A DNA stretch of 64,000 bases from Jaapia argillacea MUCL 33604 (lineage: Eukaryota > Basidiomycota > Agaricomycetes > Jaapiales > Jaapiaceae), in the NCBI GenBank assembly GCA_000697665.1, contig KL197726.1:419617-483616 (forward strand), read 5' to 3'. The notes beneath the pieces were generated by a model that had not been told where the DNA came from, did not search any database, and saw nothing but the letters and a program-made list of their open reading frames with translations. Both the position numbers and the translations under genes were made by a program. Positions within the stretch are counted from its first letter, which is position 1; every line of letters starts with the position of its first letter. Positions 1 through 13,044 of the stretch are shown here, piece after piece.

Positions 1-3000
1 CAGGCACCGCAAAGTCGGTGTTGATGGATACGGCGTGGTTCCGTAAGATGATGCACGGTGCATAGTTGTGACGAGTTCCACTGTCGCCTACGACTCAGTC
101 AATCAGGGCAAGCGAATATCGGTACACAGGTTGCCTATGTTCAAAACACAACTTGTTAGTGGCAGTGTTAGGAGATGAGAATTGCCCGTGATTTCAACGA
201 AACGCTCGGAAGTACCTCACTACTGGCTATGACCTCCAGTAACAGATCTTGGGTGCCTTCACGCCGCCTAACGACACTCCCACGCCGCTCCATGTGTGGA
301 GATAGACACATGAGCGCAATGACAATTGGTACATCGCACCCGTGAGATCCATTCGAGTCGGTAATAGAGGTGGATCAAAGCAGGAACCTTTGCAAAATGC
401 AGCGGGCACTGCTCAACCAACATTGACGGAACGGGAGAGGCTATGTGACATCCGTCACAACGTCAGTCACGTAAGAAACGCCAAACTTGTTGAAACCCTG
501 CCTCATCACTCATCAAACTCGGAAATGGATCTCTTCCTGTGCGTCTCGAGGCTGAGCGCTGATTGTTGATTGCTCAGGGGAACTTTGGGAATTCTTCCCT
601 TCGATTGGCTCGGACTGCCCAGACCCTCCAAAAGCAACAGCATCCGCCTGTCGCGAATCGCTTTGCTGTACTTTCCCTTTTTCCTTGTGTCTTTACGTTC
701 GTATCTCCGACAGCCACGTCACACGTTGACATTACGGACCAGTAAGATACGCAGCGACCGCTCAGAGAGGACCCTAACTTTCTCCAATCGGAGCTGCAAG
801 CATACAACACGACTCGCATCCTAATCTATGGCGTCCGGGAGATTGTGCGAACCCCCTTTCGCCAGTGTGGATCGCTGTCCATCCGACCACATAATTTCTC
901 AAGGTAGGCATCGGCGGAAAGTCACTCCCCTCTTTGCAGAGCCTATGACTCGGTCCGATGAAGTCGACGTGGTACCATCTTGGAAACTCCTTCCAAACCA
1001 TACCTTCAAGGGTGCTTGCACATCGCCAATCTCCTAATTCCGAATGTTTGTCTCCATGCAAATGGCAACTAACCTCCTCGACCTTGACGAATACTACCGA
1101 ACACTTCCTGAAGCCCCGAAGCGGTTTTCTAATCGAATTTTCGGCGGCGAAAACATGCTCATACGGGAGCGCTCATCGGCGCCCTCGATCTCGCTGAACT
1201 TAGAGATTACCTCCGATTGCGTTTGCCGCCGGCAAATTCCCGTCCTGCTCTCCAGTATTCGGTAAGTAATTGCACTACCTCGCGACTTAACATTGCACCA
1301 GTGATTAGCAGGGAGGATCGCAAATAGCTACGCGTAGAGGCCTCTTTGATGGGCGCACTGTCTCAAGACTTCGAGTCGCCCACATATCTATGTCTTTGCG
1401 TAAGCTATATTTATCACAACCACACCTTTACCCCTTGGCTTCTGACTTTGTGAGCCGCACGACTTTCACAAGGTAGGAGCATCTCGACGTAAATTTTCTC
1501 GATTCTGGCCTCGATTGTCCTCGCTTGGCACAAAGATCGGCCGTGCATTGTCTATCTGGCTTGTAGGACCATAGCGTGAGTGGATATCTCTCCCAACGTG
1601 GTCTCAGTCCCTGATCTCTATATCGATATGGTCAAGCAACAATGCACGGATACACCGTATCTCCAAGGTCGTTCTCTTCAATCTATAAAATCGGATGGCG
1701 GAGATTTCTCCGCCTTGTCACGACCAATTCACTCTACGCGAGTATGGATAGCTCGAGATATCAAGAATACCGTCACTCACAGATTACAACCTGCACGATG
1801 AGTGGCCCGCAGTAATATGCCAAGAAAGTTGAGCATCTGCAAGTTCTCGCGACTTACAGCTTTGCCTTGAAATCGCCGAGTTCCTGTCGACGAAATGGAG
1901 TATCTGTAGGTTTTCGCGGTCTAGTTCGAGTTTTCTGTGGGGTCTCTTCGTTGGAGCGAAGCCAGCCGCACATTCAGTTTGGGGCAAGGGCAACGGTAAG
2001 GATGATCCTCGGAACCAAACTTACGGTGTCTCCCTCCTGGCATTTCCGCGGCTTCGTCATGCCCCACTGTTGTCGATTGTGATATCTACTCCGGTGGAAG
2101 TCGCCTGCAAGCCTATGCAGTTCAATACATCTTTCCGGAGATGATCCATGAGAGGCGTGGTGGCTGCAATGCACGGTGTGGTGCGTTCTCCAAATTCTAG
2201 GTGGATGTTGCGCAGTGAGAAGGGTGATCACCCCACGCTGCGTCCCTCTGACTCCTCGTACGGGGAAAACTTCCTTGGTATAGACAAATGGAATAACGGG
2301 GCACTTTAGTCAACGCCCACGATCTTCGAATTTCAGTGATGGTCTAGAGGCTGATGCAAGGCCAGGATGTCGATGACGAGAGTTTACGGTGAATTCCTTA
2401 AAGCCACCACTGGTACTCATCGACTGTGCCATCAGTTGCCTTTCCTGATCGTTCCTGCGTCCGGGTGAGTCTCTTAGTGCGATTTAGTGCTGTCGAGCCG
2501 GGAATATGAAGACCGGATTGATTCCCCGGCGCAGAGATACAAGCTTTCAGGGTGACCAATCACCAAAACTCTTCGCCACAGGGCATGTCTATGAAGCGTG
2601 CTTGAGAATCTCGCCTTCCTCGTCCCCCTTGTATGCCGTGATCGCACCACAAGTGGTCCTGTGTGGAGAAGAGCACTGCGACGCATGGTAGGAGGCGCTG
2701 AACTCGGTGCCGACTCGCCGCAGAACAATTTGAAAGGACTCACTATCAGATAAGGTGGATTCTTGATGGCGAAAACGGTTGAAGCCAGGAAGCTAATCGG
2801 CCGAAATGTGTGTTGGCGAACTTCAGTCGGAAACAAGGGAGGGGATCTCCTTCGCCCAGGTTCAAGTGAGTATTTTTGTACCTCTCCATCGTTTGCGGCT
2901 TCGAGGATGTACACCGTTTACAGATTCCACTCCGATTCAATATTGATCACCGAGACTCCTAGGGAGTGGCAGTGCATAGAGTCGGCTCGATAAGAATTTG

Positions 3001-3389
3001 AGTTTTTCAGTGATGCAAGTGCAGCCGTTCGCCACATTGGTTCCGTTCCATTGCTTCCTCGTTGCGTGTGGATGCTGTAGAATAATCAGAGCTTAGCACC
3101 GCACCGTCTATTCTTGGTCCAATACGAATAAGTAGCGAACGTTCACCTGCTCGCTTTCCACCACATTGGTCCTGATGAGGAGGGCGGCAGTAGTTGAGTT
3201 TGAGTAGCATACGATTTCAATAATTGTTTATCTAATGTACAAGCGACACGAGAAATCATTGGCAAGAATCAAGAGAGGGAGGAGATCGAAACAATACAAT
3301 AAAGACATGCAATGCCTAGAATCTTGATTCATAAAGGATGGGCCATAATAGAAGGACGAAAGAATGAGAGGAAAACGTAACGACCACTG
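1..3389. other. 3.4 kb without a supportable gene
   Basis: Only short open frames occur here on both strands, none with a recognisable motif. The longest, on the minus strand at 2914-2474, is arginine/serine-rich and has no family signature. A weakly coding-like patch lies at about 1055-1265 on the plus strand, ending at a GTAAGT, but the frame shifts within it. It could be an exon of a degraded gene. A cluster of GTGAC/GTCAC pentamers sits at 445-470. Confidence 0.5.
445..470. promoter_or_regulatory. GTGAC/GTCAC pentamer cluster
   Basis: One GTGAC and two GTCAC pentamers occur within 26 bp. Similar mixed-orientation clusters recur across the window, several of them upstream of genes. No gene start was recognised next to this one. 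Confidence 0.3.
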
Positions 3390-6300
3390 CTATCGTTGCT
3401 GCCACCGCGGTTGGTAGCTTTCACTACTGGTTGTGCTTGAAGACACCATACTACCCTTCGAACTTGAGACTGAAGGTTGCTTTGCAAGTTCATCCCGCCT
3501 CTGCCATATCAGCTCCGCCCAAAGTGGATTCGGTGGTATGTGGCCAACGAGAGCGTGTAAAACCTCGAGCCTGAAACGATTGTCAGCCATATGGTGCGTT
3601 GACACGAGCAGCTCCATGCTTACCATCTTGCTTTCTCATCATCAGTGTCAGCGAAGAAAACAATTTCTTGATTCTTCGGGAACATGATTCTAAACGAACG
3701 TTCCACTCCAGAGAAACCATCGTCGAAGTAGCTATTTCGAGCCGAGGTTGGACTGAGAGCAGATGGTGAACCCTGGTCGTTTTCGACACTCAAGGCCTTC
3801 TTCAGATCGATAGTGGCGGTCGCTTTCTTGGTCACATCATTGAACGCGATCAAACTCCCGCCCACAACTCTGAATTGACGACGTCGCCAGGTCTGGATAA
3901 CGAGGTCAGATACTACGCACAGCATAAAGGAATCGCACATACCGAACAATCGCCACCACACTGAGTCAAAGTCCCCTCATAATAAGTCTGCTTATGCCAC
4001 TGGACATGCCGCAACCCACGATGACATTCTTCCAGACTCTGCGGGAGTTGATCTTGTGCAATGCCAGGCAACGGCGGGAGTCGGAATATCTGCAGGATAA
4101 GCTCGCCGACCTGCATGCTGTTAACCTTATTCCCGACTTCGCTTCGTTGTCCGATAAGCGGGAAACTGGTCTCGAACAATTTGGTGTCGCAGTGCTTGGC
4201 GATATCTTTGAAGGCGATGAACGCTCGTGCAAGGGTGCCGTCCGACTTGAGATAGCGAGCTAGATTTTCCTCCAGTCTGTGAACAGGTTGGGGTGGTGGT
4301 GGTCGGACTGGCTGCGGTTGTTTCTTGGGAGAAGAAAAGAAACTACGGAAACCGCCTTTGCTCGGGGGCGGAGGAGGAGGGGGTTGCGCTACAACAGGAG
4401 GAGGTGGGGCGTTCGCTTTGAATTGCGCGATAATATGAGGATCGCGTCGGATTTTGAGTGTCAGGGTAAATTCAAGCTTGGGATGTTCGATCCTAGAAAC
4501 AGAGATAAGAAAGATAGACTTCAAAACATTCCAAGCCACTCACAGTTCAAACTCTTGATCAATGAGAGAGTCATGTCCCAATCGACTCTCTGGAGTCGTG
4601 ACGTAGTGAATTCCATTATTCAGCGTACAAGTCAAGGCGGTCGGCTCTTGGGGTATGGGCACATCAAGAGCTCTCACACCAACGACTAGCAAAAGCACAT
4701 CAGTCAGGCGTCATAAAAATGCCGGGAACATCTCTTCAACACTCACCTCTGACGAACACCTTGCCCTGTAATTTAGCAGAGGCATCTTGCGCTCGGTACG
4801 CCTTGATCTGCTTCGCATACTCATTCTGCAAAGAAAACGTCGGCGAAAAGGTATGAGGTCTAAACAAGAAGCACAACGAACCATATCAGACGGTCGTCGA
4901 ACCGTTCTCCACGCTCGACCAGTATTAACATCGCCAGCAGCACCCACATGCGAAACATTATCAGACTCAGAAGACGAAGCAACAATCATCTCCTCTCTCT
5001 GCTTCACATAATATTTCTATCACCCCAAACATAATCAGTCACCTTCCAACGACAAAGAAAACACAAAAGTAAAACCACTCACAGACTTATTCGGCCCATC
5101 CCTCTTCTGCAGCTCCCTATTAATACTATCCACAAGCCTATCATCCTCCTCAGTCTGGAACGGAACGTCCAACAACCCCCCACCACTCCTCTTCCTCACC
5201 GAAGCACCCCTCCTAAGCGCCAACAAATCCTCCGCATCACCAGTACTCAAACTCCTCCTCTTACTCGGTCTCCCACTCCTCAAAGGAGAAGGCGCAACAG
5301 GAGATCCACCTTCAGGATCATCTCGCGGTCTAAACCTCTTGGGAGGAGTGACAGAATACCCCATCATCAATTCTTCCTCTGCCCTCCGGGCTTCTCGTCT
5401 CTTGGCCAAGATCATCTCCTCCCTCGTCTTGATAGCTTCTTTGGCAGGTACGGGAGGACCGATGGAGGAAGCGCCACTACCTGTCCTGCTGGGTGCGGGG
5501 CTCATGAAATGACCAGCAGATAACAACCCCGTATCAGTGGCTGCCCTCCTCAACAACCCATCACCCATAACATCCTCACCACCATCCACCTCCGTGTCCA
5601 TACTCTCATCTTCCTCCCTCTCCTCTTCCTCCTCCTCCTGCTCCTCCTCCTGCTCCATCTCCTCAGTCTCCTCCTCCTCAACGTCTTCGTGGCTGGGCAT
5701 CTCAACCTCCTTAATCCTCACATCAACCATCGCAGGACTCCTCCTCATCCCCCCCTCCTCTCTCCCCATCCCCTTCCCACCCACTCCCAACCCTCTATCC
5801 CCAGCAGTCTTAACCCCAGACCCAACAGAAGCAAGCGTCTGCTTCGAACTCGTACTACTAGCCACATCATCCATCAACCGATCCAACGCACTCCTCACAT
5901 CCCCAATATCCACTCTCCCCCCTCCCCCTCCTCCTCCCCCCTCCTCCTCATCACCACATTCCCCTTCACGCCCACCAAAAAACGCACTCCCCCCAAAATC
6001 AACTTCAAGCGCCTCAAACCCAGACCCACTAAGGTTTGAGAAATCATCAATGGTATGCGCCCGTTGATGGAACGAAGGACGAGGAGGGTCGATACTCTGC
6101 ACTTCAGGATCAACCTCCATGACCCCATCAAAAGTAGGATTCTCTCCCCTCCTCAACGGAGCCCCAACTTCCCTCCTCTCAACCCTCCCAATAACAGCTT
6201 CATCAACACTAACATCAGTCGAAGGCGTAGCCCTCTCCTTCCCCTTCCCTTTTCTCTCCTTGCCTTTCTCCTCAACCTCAACCTCAACCTCCCCACTCCC

Positions 6301-9274
6301 CTCTCTCGAACTCTCAGTCTCCTTAACCCAAATCTCCCCACCCTCCAAAACCTCCCTCAACGGACTCTCCACACTCCTCTTCTTCATCAACCTCCTAGCA
6401 ACATCCTCCCTACTAATCCTCGGACTCCTCCCCCCAACACTCCCCTTCTCACTCCCACTCCCATTACTCCTCAAACTCCCACTACTCCCAGTATCCATCA
6501 ACCCCAAACCCATAGTCCTCCCAAGAGGAGACGCAACCCTCCTATGCAAATCTTGCAAGTCTAACCCCAAGGCGGGCGACCCAGGTCTCCTAGTAAGAGA
6601 CGAAAACGGTGAGGCTGAACGACTGGGTACTTCGAGTGGTTGGATGGGAGGGAGGGGAGAAGAGATTTGGGCGGGAGCTACAGGTGGAGTTGACGTTCGT
6701 TGAACTTGAAGGGGTGGAGTTGATGTTCGTTGGACTTGGAGCGGAGGCGTAGACCCCCTCTGAACCTGAAGTGGCGGCGTCGATCCCCGCAGAACCTGAA
6801 GCGGCGGCGTAGACCCTCCCTTCACTTCAACAAGCGGCACAGACCCACCCCGCGTCGTCTCCCTCCCCAAAAAGAACCTAGTAGTCGCACTCCCAAAAGC
6901 AGGCGGACTACTCATCCTCTGCCTCCCCTCCCCCCTCTGCGCTCTCCCAACAACAGCAGAAGGAGGAGGCGTACCCCTCTGTGGTCTCGGAGGTGTAGAG
7001 CTCTTCACAACTGGAACTTCTTCGATCCCTCTCCTATAAATCACTCCCAACTCTCCTCCTCCTCTCCCTTGCTGGCTCTCTCCTTGTCCTGCGCCCTCCT
7101 CTTTCAACAGCTCATCCAAAGCAAGCGCACTAAGCGAAACCTCCCGCCCAAAACTCAAATCCCCACTCAAAAACGACGACTCAATCGGTTCAACCTCATC
7201 TTTGATCCTTTCACTCCCTTCAAACGAATCTTTATTCCCTGGGACCAAAAATTCCATCAACACCCCTTCGAAGGTCAAGAAAGCAAGCAAGCGAAAGGGA
7301 CGTACCAAAAACCTCTCCCCTCTTCTTAACAGGCGAAGGGCTCCCCGGCAACCTCTCCACCTCCTCTCCTACATCCCCCTCTCCACCCCTCCTCTCCCTC
7401 CCCCTCTCAGCCTTCGCCCGCTCCGAATGACTAGTCCTCCCAAGCGGGACGTGTGACCCAGGCGAAGTAACACCAGGAGGCGGCGGGTTCCTCGTCGGCG
7501 TCGAAGGCGCAGCATATGTCGCAGGTAGTTGCCCAGCACCTGTGGACGGAGCGGCACCAAGAGCGGCGATAGACCCAGGAGAATAATCAAAAGGATTAGG
7601 CAACACACCCACCCCACCAGCATATTCAACCGGGTTAGGTAAAGGCGGTGAGAAAGGATACATAGGATGTCTCTGCCCCCCTCCTCCCCTTTCAACACCT
7701 TCTTGATACCCCCTCCCAAGTTGTTTCATCCCTACCATCCGTTGTGCATGGTGAGCGTCGGTGGTTTCGTGAGGATGAGGAGCGTCGAAATACGAAGATT
7801 GGGGGCCAGCGTGGGCATGGGGAGATAAAGGACCGTGTGGTGAAGATTGCATACGACCATGAGGCGAAGATTGAGCAACCCGTCCAAGCGGGGACCCTTG
7901 GACTCGATCTTCCCATTGGCCCGGAGCTGGTGGAGGAGGCGAACCACCAAAAGAAGGGACGGTATCCTGTAACATAGATTCAACAAGCCCAGCTATAGAA
8001 TCATTCCCTAACCCTTCTTCTTGGAGGTCGTCAACGTGTAAGCTATCATCTGCTTTCGAAACGTTGTCAGATTTTGTTATCAAGACCAAGAGTTCATTAG
8101 ACTGCAACGCACCTTCGACACGACCGTGATCTTCTTCGCGTTCCTGGTGATGACGCTCATAATCATCAACCTCCATCGAAGCTTCCTCCCGCAACTCATC
8201 AAAACTATCATCCACCTTCTCCCTCTCATCTCCCTCCTCCTCCCCCTCTCTCCCCTCCTCATGTCCCCCCACCTCTTCCTCCTCCTCCCCATCTCTGCCC
8301 TCCTCGAGATCATCCCGTTCCCCCTCCTCCCCAGAATCCTCAAAAGGATCCTCCCTAAACTCAATACTCTCCTGATCAAACTCAACAACATCACAACATT
8401 CATTAAACGTAACAGTCTTCCTCCTCTGTTTCTTCCCCCCTCCACTTCCACTTCCAAATATCCCACCGCCGAAAAAGCCATTATCGGAGGAACGGGGACC
8501 GTGGAGACGTTTGGATACGAGGGCTGAGCGGGCGGGGGAAGCCAAGGCTGAACGGGGGGTGGAGACTGGAGGTGGTGAGATCATGGAGGAACGAGGGGCG
8601 GGTGGTGGCGAGACCATGGTCGAACGAGCGGGGGCGGGTGAGGAGTAATGGCTCGGTACAGGGACGCGCGAAGGTGTCAACGACGACGCCGCGATTAGAG
8701 GTAACACCGGTACCCTACTCGGTTTCGGTGGCAACGGAGGAGGAACATCCTCGTCTTCCCCTTCCCCCTCCACACATTTCTTGAAAGGACTCTTGGAAAC
8801 AGGTTCCAATGTAACCAACCCTTTAAACCCATTCGACTGCCTCCTCTTATTCCCCAACGGGTTCTCATTCTCCGCCATCGATAAAGGCCTCGGACGTTTT
8901 TCCCCACTCACTTTTCTTGGTGTCAATGGGGCGGGTACGGAGGGTGTGGGGGTGGAAGGGGTGGGGATTTGGGATTTGAAAGGAGATTTAGAGACGAGTT
9001 GGTTCGTAGCTACATGTTTGAAACTCTTCGAATTCCGTCTCGGTACCAAAACACCTCCTTGTACACGAGAACCTCTTGGAGAGTCCCGTTTGGAGATACG
9101 GAGGGGGGACGTGACTGAGCCCCCCGCCGTGGAAGATATAGGTTGGTTTGTGTTTGTGTTGGGGGGCATTGTGCTCCAGCCGTGGCCTGAATCCCTGAGG
9201 ATAGCAGACTTTACTGGGTCGGGTGAGTTTGAGAGGAGACGGTCGCGTAGAGGAGCGTGTGGATGGCCGCTCAT
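3390..9274 (-). CDS. BUD4: Anillin/Bud4-like cytokinesis scaffold with C-terminal PH domain
   Basis: This is a cortical scaffold of the anillin/Bud4 family, which organises septins and the division site at the membrane. I read about eight exons and roughly 1,800 residues. The start is the ATG at 9274. Exons 1 and 2 (9274-7306 and 7265 to about 5095) encode a long disordered part: SPFK motifs, proline-rich PPLPPKP, acidic runs and repeats of the type STPPLQVQR. Short exons at about 5015-4541 carry the anillin-homology region, recognisable from ALTCTLNNGIHYVTTPE and FTLTLKIRRDPHIIAQF. A polyproline stretch follows near 4400. The PH domain (about 3890-3430) shows RRQFRVVGGSLIAFND, IMFPKNQEIVFFADTDDEKA and VGHIPPNPLWAEL. 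The stop is at 3390. The family call is firm from domain order. The exon ends are approximate, and the intron between exons 1 and 2 is only about 40 nt. Confidence 0.88.
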
Positions 9275-9365
9275 CGTCGCTGGATTGTCGAGGACGGCCA
9301 CTGCACAATAATGTTGTTGAAGACAAGAGACAAGTCCAAACAATGTTCAACAACTCGCGTCTACA

Positions 9366-9398
9366 GTCACGTGACCGTGCATGTGACTCGTGAGTCAC
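9366..9398. promoter_or_regulatory. Palindromic GTCAC/GTGAC cluster upstream of the Bud4-like gene
   Basis: The sequence GTCACGTGAC is a perfect palindrome and contains an E-box core CACGTG. It is followed within 25 bp by another GTGAC and another GTCAC. It lies about 90 bp before the start codon of the minus-strand Bud4-like gene, a typical position for a transcription-factor site. Which factor binds is unknown. Confidence 0.45.
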
Positions 9399-10044
9399 GC
9401 GCGTTCGCAAGGGACTCACTCTGCTGAACGCCACAAGTTCTCCAAGATTTTGGGCATCGTGTGAATGAACCGAGGCAACCACTGTTGAAGCAGCGAAAGG
9501 AGTTCTTCCGGAAAGTTGATTCACTCTTTTCCACCCCCGTTCTCAACCTTTGCGCCCCATCACCAAGACGTCGACTGAGTCGCCACCAAGCTAAACTTCT
9601 CATACATAGCGTTTCCGAACATATCAAGAACTCTGCCGATGTTACACTTGTCTCGCCTCGCTTCTCCCCGTTCCCCGGAAGCAGACACCACCCGCCTCAA
9701 ACAAATCACCGTCAACCCTACCGCCACCCGATGAATCCACAGTAATAGCGACGCTCCGAAACAGGTTCCTGGACATCAACACTGCCAAGTCCTGGAAAGA
9801 GTCAGGCAGTCTGACCCATTTTCATCCAAAGCTACGCGAATTCTTCTAAAGCCCACCTCCACCGCCTGCAGCTCGCAAGCCTTCCTCTTGTGTAACTCGA
9901 CGGGACACACCCCACGATACCGGGGTGGTAGATGGTATACATCGGAGACATCTCGATCAGAGTCGTCCTTCCTCCACCGAGACAAAAGTCGCACCTGCCA
10001 GTGCCCCTACAGGAATGAACATCGGTGCGAAATCCTTGGTGGGC
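9399..10044. other. Intergenic, no supported gene
   Basis: This stretch lies between the promoter of the Bud4-like gene and the 3' end of the next minus-strand gene. A 94-codon plus-strand open frame (9461-9745) exists but has no motif or splice context that supports it. Confidence 0.5.
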
Positions 10045-11916
10045 CTAATACAGGACTGAGTAAATGTTGTTCCACATACGGCCCTTGTCAAATGTTTGCG
10101 ACCACATCTCATCTGGGTCGGATTCCCTCAGAAGGCTACATACAATACACATCCGTTAAAAAACACGACTATGATGATACCCAGAGGGGACTCACGAGAG
10201 TCTGAAACAGAACTCAGCAGCTCTGCTCGCTCGATACCGGTCCAAGGAATCACAGGTGATCCTAACAAGTTCACAGAAATCCTCTCGAGTTCCTCGCTCG
10301 TGAAAAACTTCGTAACCAAACCTGATTATTCTCAGGGGAAAGGCGAGGGGCCGAGAAGCGCTACTCACCAGAAACTTTCTTCAACGTGATAGCTTCAGAC
10401 GCACGGTTCTGACAAAGTTCCTTCAAGGGAACCATGCACGTCGCTTCAAACATCCTTCGAGTCCGTTCCCCAATCGTCACTCGCAGATTCCTATCTTTCC
10501 CCACTCGAGCGAGATGTTGCGCCTTAAGTCGTGATGCGAGAGCATTCATTCCGATAAAGACGATGGTGACGGGTACTATAAGTATCGCCTCATGTCAGCA
10601 TAAAGGTTGGATGCCCAAGAACGGGTGAAGCACCAACCGTTACCAAATGTATTCAATATAATTCCGTCCTCTTCATCAAAGGCACATGACTCGTCAACTG
10701 GGATGTTCTTGCAGTACCTGGAAACGAGAGTTACTGAGAGATTGTAGGTGGAGGAGATAGATGGGACTCACCATATCCCATCCAGCCCCTTGGTGTGGGG
10801 GCATTCAACGTGTGTTCTTTCGTTCATGAATTGGGAGATGAGCGGGGCATTCTGGCCGGGCACCATCGTAAAGAGGTGGAAAATGTGATCAGGATACGAC
10901 GCCAACTCGATTTCCTGGTTAATATCTCTGGGATCCTATCCAAAAAATCAACGTCAAAAAAGTAAGAAAGGATGGATGTAGGCTACTTACCACCGCCACG
11001 TCCCGGAATGCATCGGAGAGGAACGCCGATTTACTTGGTTCTGACTATCTCTGTAGTTCAGCGTTACGATCCACCACTAAGAGAAGAACACATACCTGAG
11101 AGATTATGAGAACCCTCAATTTATCCCGCCCGAAAATCTTCCCCTTCTCCATCTCCCACACGATTGCAAAAACATTTGATCAATATCATCTGATACTTTC
11201 TTCAATTGACTCTTCGGTGCCTTACTATCCTGACACCAAGTTCTCTCCAAAGTAGCGAGATGAACGAACTGCATCACCCGCCCGAACCTAATAGCATCCC
11301 ATACCTCCAAACCCCCCTCATTCCCAAACCTCTGTACCTCATCCACCTCTTCGTTCATCCTAAAACAAACCCCACCCAACCCCTTCGCTCGCCCCACCAA
11401 GTTCCTCCAAAGACACCCAACATACCACCAACAATTGAAAGTCCACACATTATATTTGTCTGATTGTTGGGAGATGAGTTCGAGGAGGATGGAGAGGCCG
11501 GAGAGTGATACACATGGGTGTTTGAATGCGAAAGAAGCTAGGATGGTATCATTCCGACCGACAAGATCTAGGGATCGATCGGCGATGGTGATAGTATCTT
11601 TACAGTTTGAACGAGATTTGGGACTCCAGAGTGTACTCCACGAATCCGTATCCCTTTCCACCCTCAAACTCGACGGGCAGTTCCGCAAAGTGATGACAAG
11701 ATACTCATGCGAAGGCACCTTGTTTGATTTCCCCCATGCAACGCTCAACATCGATAATCCGTCAACACCGTCCGAACGTGCTTCGGGTGATTCTAACAAT
11801 TTGGTGAAAGTTCGAGGGGTGTACTTTCCAGGCGAGATCTTGAATTTACGAGCGGAGGGGAATTTGGACAAGGAATCTGTGCTTGATTGTCCGTCGGATG
11901 GTGTGTAGCGTGACAT
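10045..11916 (-). CDS. Agaricomycete protein of unknown function
   Basis: The product is not recognised. The start chosen is the ATG at 11916 (MSRYTPSDGQSS). Exon 1 is long, runs to about 11180 and contains the motif NVWTFNCWWYVGCLWRN, a Cys/Trp-rich block of a kind I have seen in other agaricomycete proteins. Further exons can be traced on the same strand: IFGRDKLRVLIISQ (about 11130-11100), KSAFLSDAFRDVAV (about 11040-10990), HLFTMVPGQNAPLISQF (about 10930-10775), NIPVDESCAFDEEDG (about 10720-10645), the segment around GERTRRMFEATC (10575-10370) and FFTSEELERISVNLLG (about 10320-10195). The last exon ends DKGRMWNNIYSVLY at the stop at 10045. No signal peptide or catalytic motif is visible. 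The exon chain is inferred from frame continuity and GT-AG signals. Confidence 0.6.
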
Positions 11917-13044
11917 CTAGGGTTTTTCTCGTCGGTTGGAGGTATGGAGGCGAGATGGGAGTGGGGACTTACGGTAGATAGGACGACGATTTGCTGGAGA
12001 CGCTAGCGGCTATATAGAACCTTGACGCTCATCATGGCAGATGAAATGCATCTTCGTAAAATGCCATGCTTTGCTATTGTGAAGGGACCCCGATCAAATC
12101 ATATCATCCTTGGACTGTTTGAGGTGGCTGATAGACAATAAGTAGGCTGTGATTGCGAGGCAAGCTGTGAGCTACGCATGCTGATCTGTTCGGAGGCGAG
12201 GCTATTGTGTGGTTCTTTGCTGGAGGGGGCAGCTGCCAAGGAACTTCACGACATGATGCACCAATTGTGAACAAAAACGAACCAAAGTTACTGTAAACGC
12301 CCACAAAGTGATTGTTATTAGACAACAATCCCTTCTAAACCAAACCTTCATCCCTCGCCGAGACTATCTCGTTTGTTACAGTACGACAACTTGAACTGAG
12401 ATGAGGCAGCAGACTGGCAGTGCTCGGACTGATGATTTGAATGAGCTTCTATTTGCACCTTTGTTCGTCACCAGAGCGAATCTATGTCGTGTAACACCGG
12501 TCCATAGTTCTGTCTGAATCAAAGAATCGGACGACCACTGTTGATGCACGTTGATGCCGCAACAGAGTCCGCAAACGTCGTCTACAATGTCGATCAAGCT
12601 CAACCCATCAATGCATCAAGTTCAAGATTACCTTCAGCATCAACTATACACCTTGGTTCACCCCTTGAACTTTGAATCACGACGTTGCCCTACTGGTGCA
12701 AATGACTCCTATAGCTCAGGCTAGCAGTCGGCCGCCGTTCTGCGTGCGCTATATCCTTACATACACCCTCCGTTCCCTCGCATCAGATCTCTCAGAATTC
12801 CTGATGTACTTTACGGAGGTTGAACTATACCTAGTTCCTTGAACCCTCATGCATTTCTCTTCTCCCCTCTCCCTCCCCAAACTATACCTCCCAAAAAAGT
12901 GAGGATTGAGCAAGTCCGCTCTACGCGACGCGTCCGAAGAGACCAGGTCTGGATTTCGTGCAAGTCAAACACCGCACGCGACGAAATCGGACTGACATTC
13001 CCCTCCACTCCCACCTATGCAGACACGCCCCCAGACCTATGTAA
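11917..13044. other. Intergenic, no supported gene
   Basis: About 1.1 kb between the unknown minus-strand gene and the first gene of the DUF6533 array. Only short open frames without motifs occur. The last 250 bp are pyrimidine-rich on the plus strand, as expected for a basidiomycete promoter and leader. Confidence 0.5.

Noticed and set aside
5537-6703. Long plus-strand open frames (for example 5537-6067 and 6119-6703)
   Set aside because: They are antisense shadows of the low-complexity exons of the Bud4-like gene, rich in Ser/Pro because the sense strand is rich in Gly/Glu/Arg codons.
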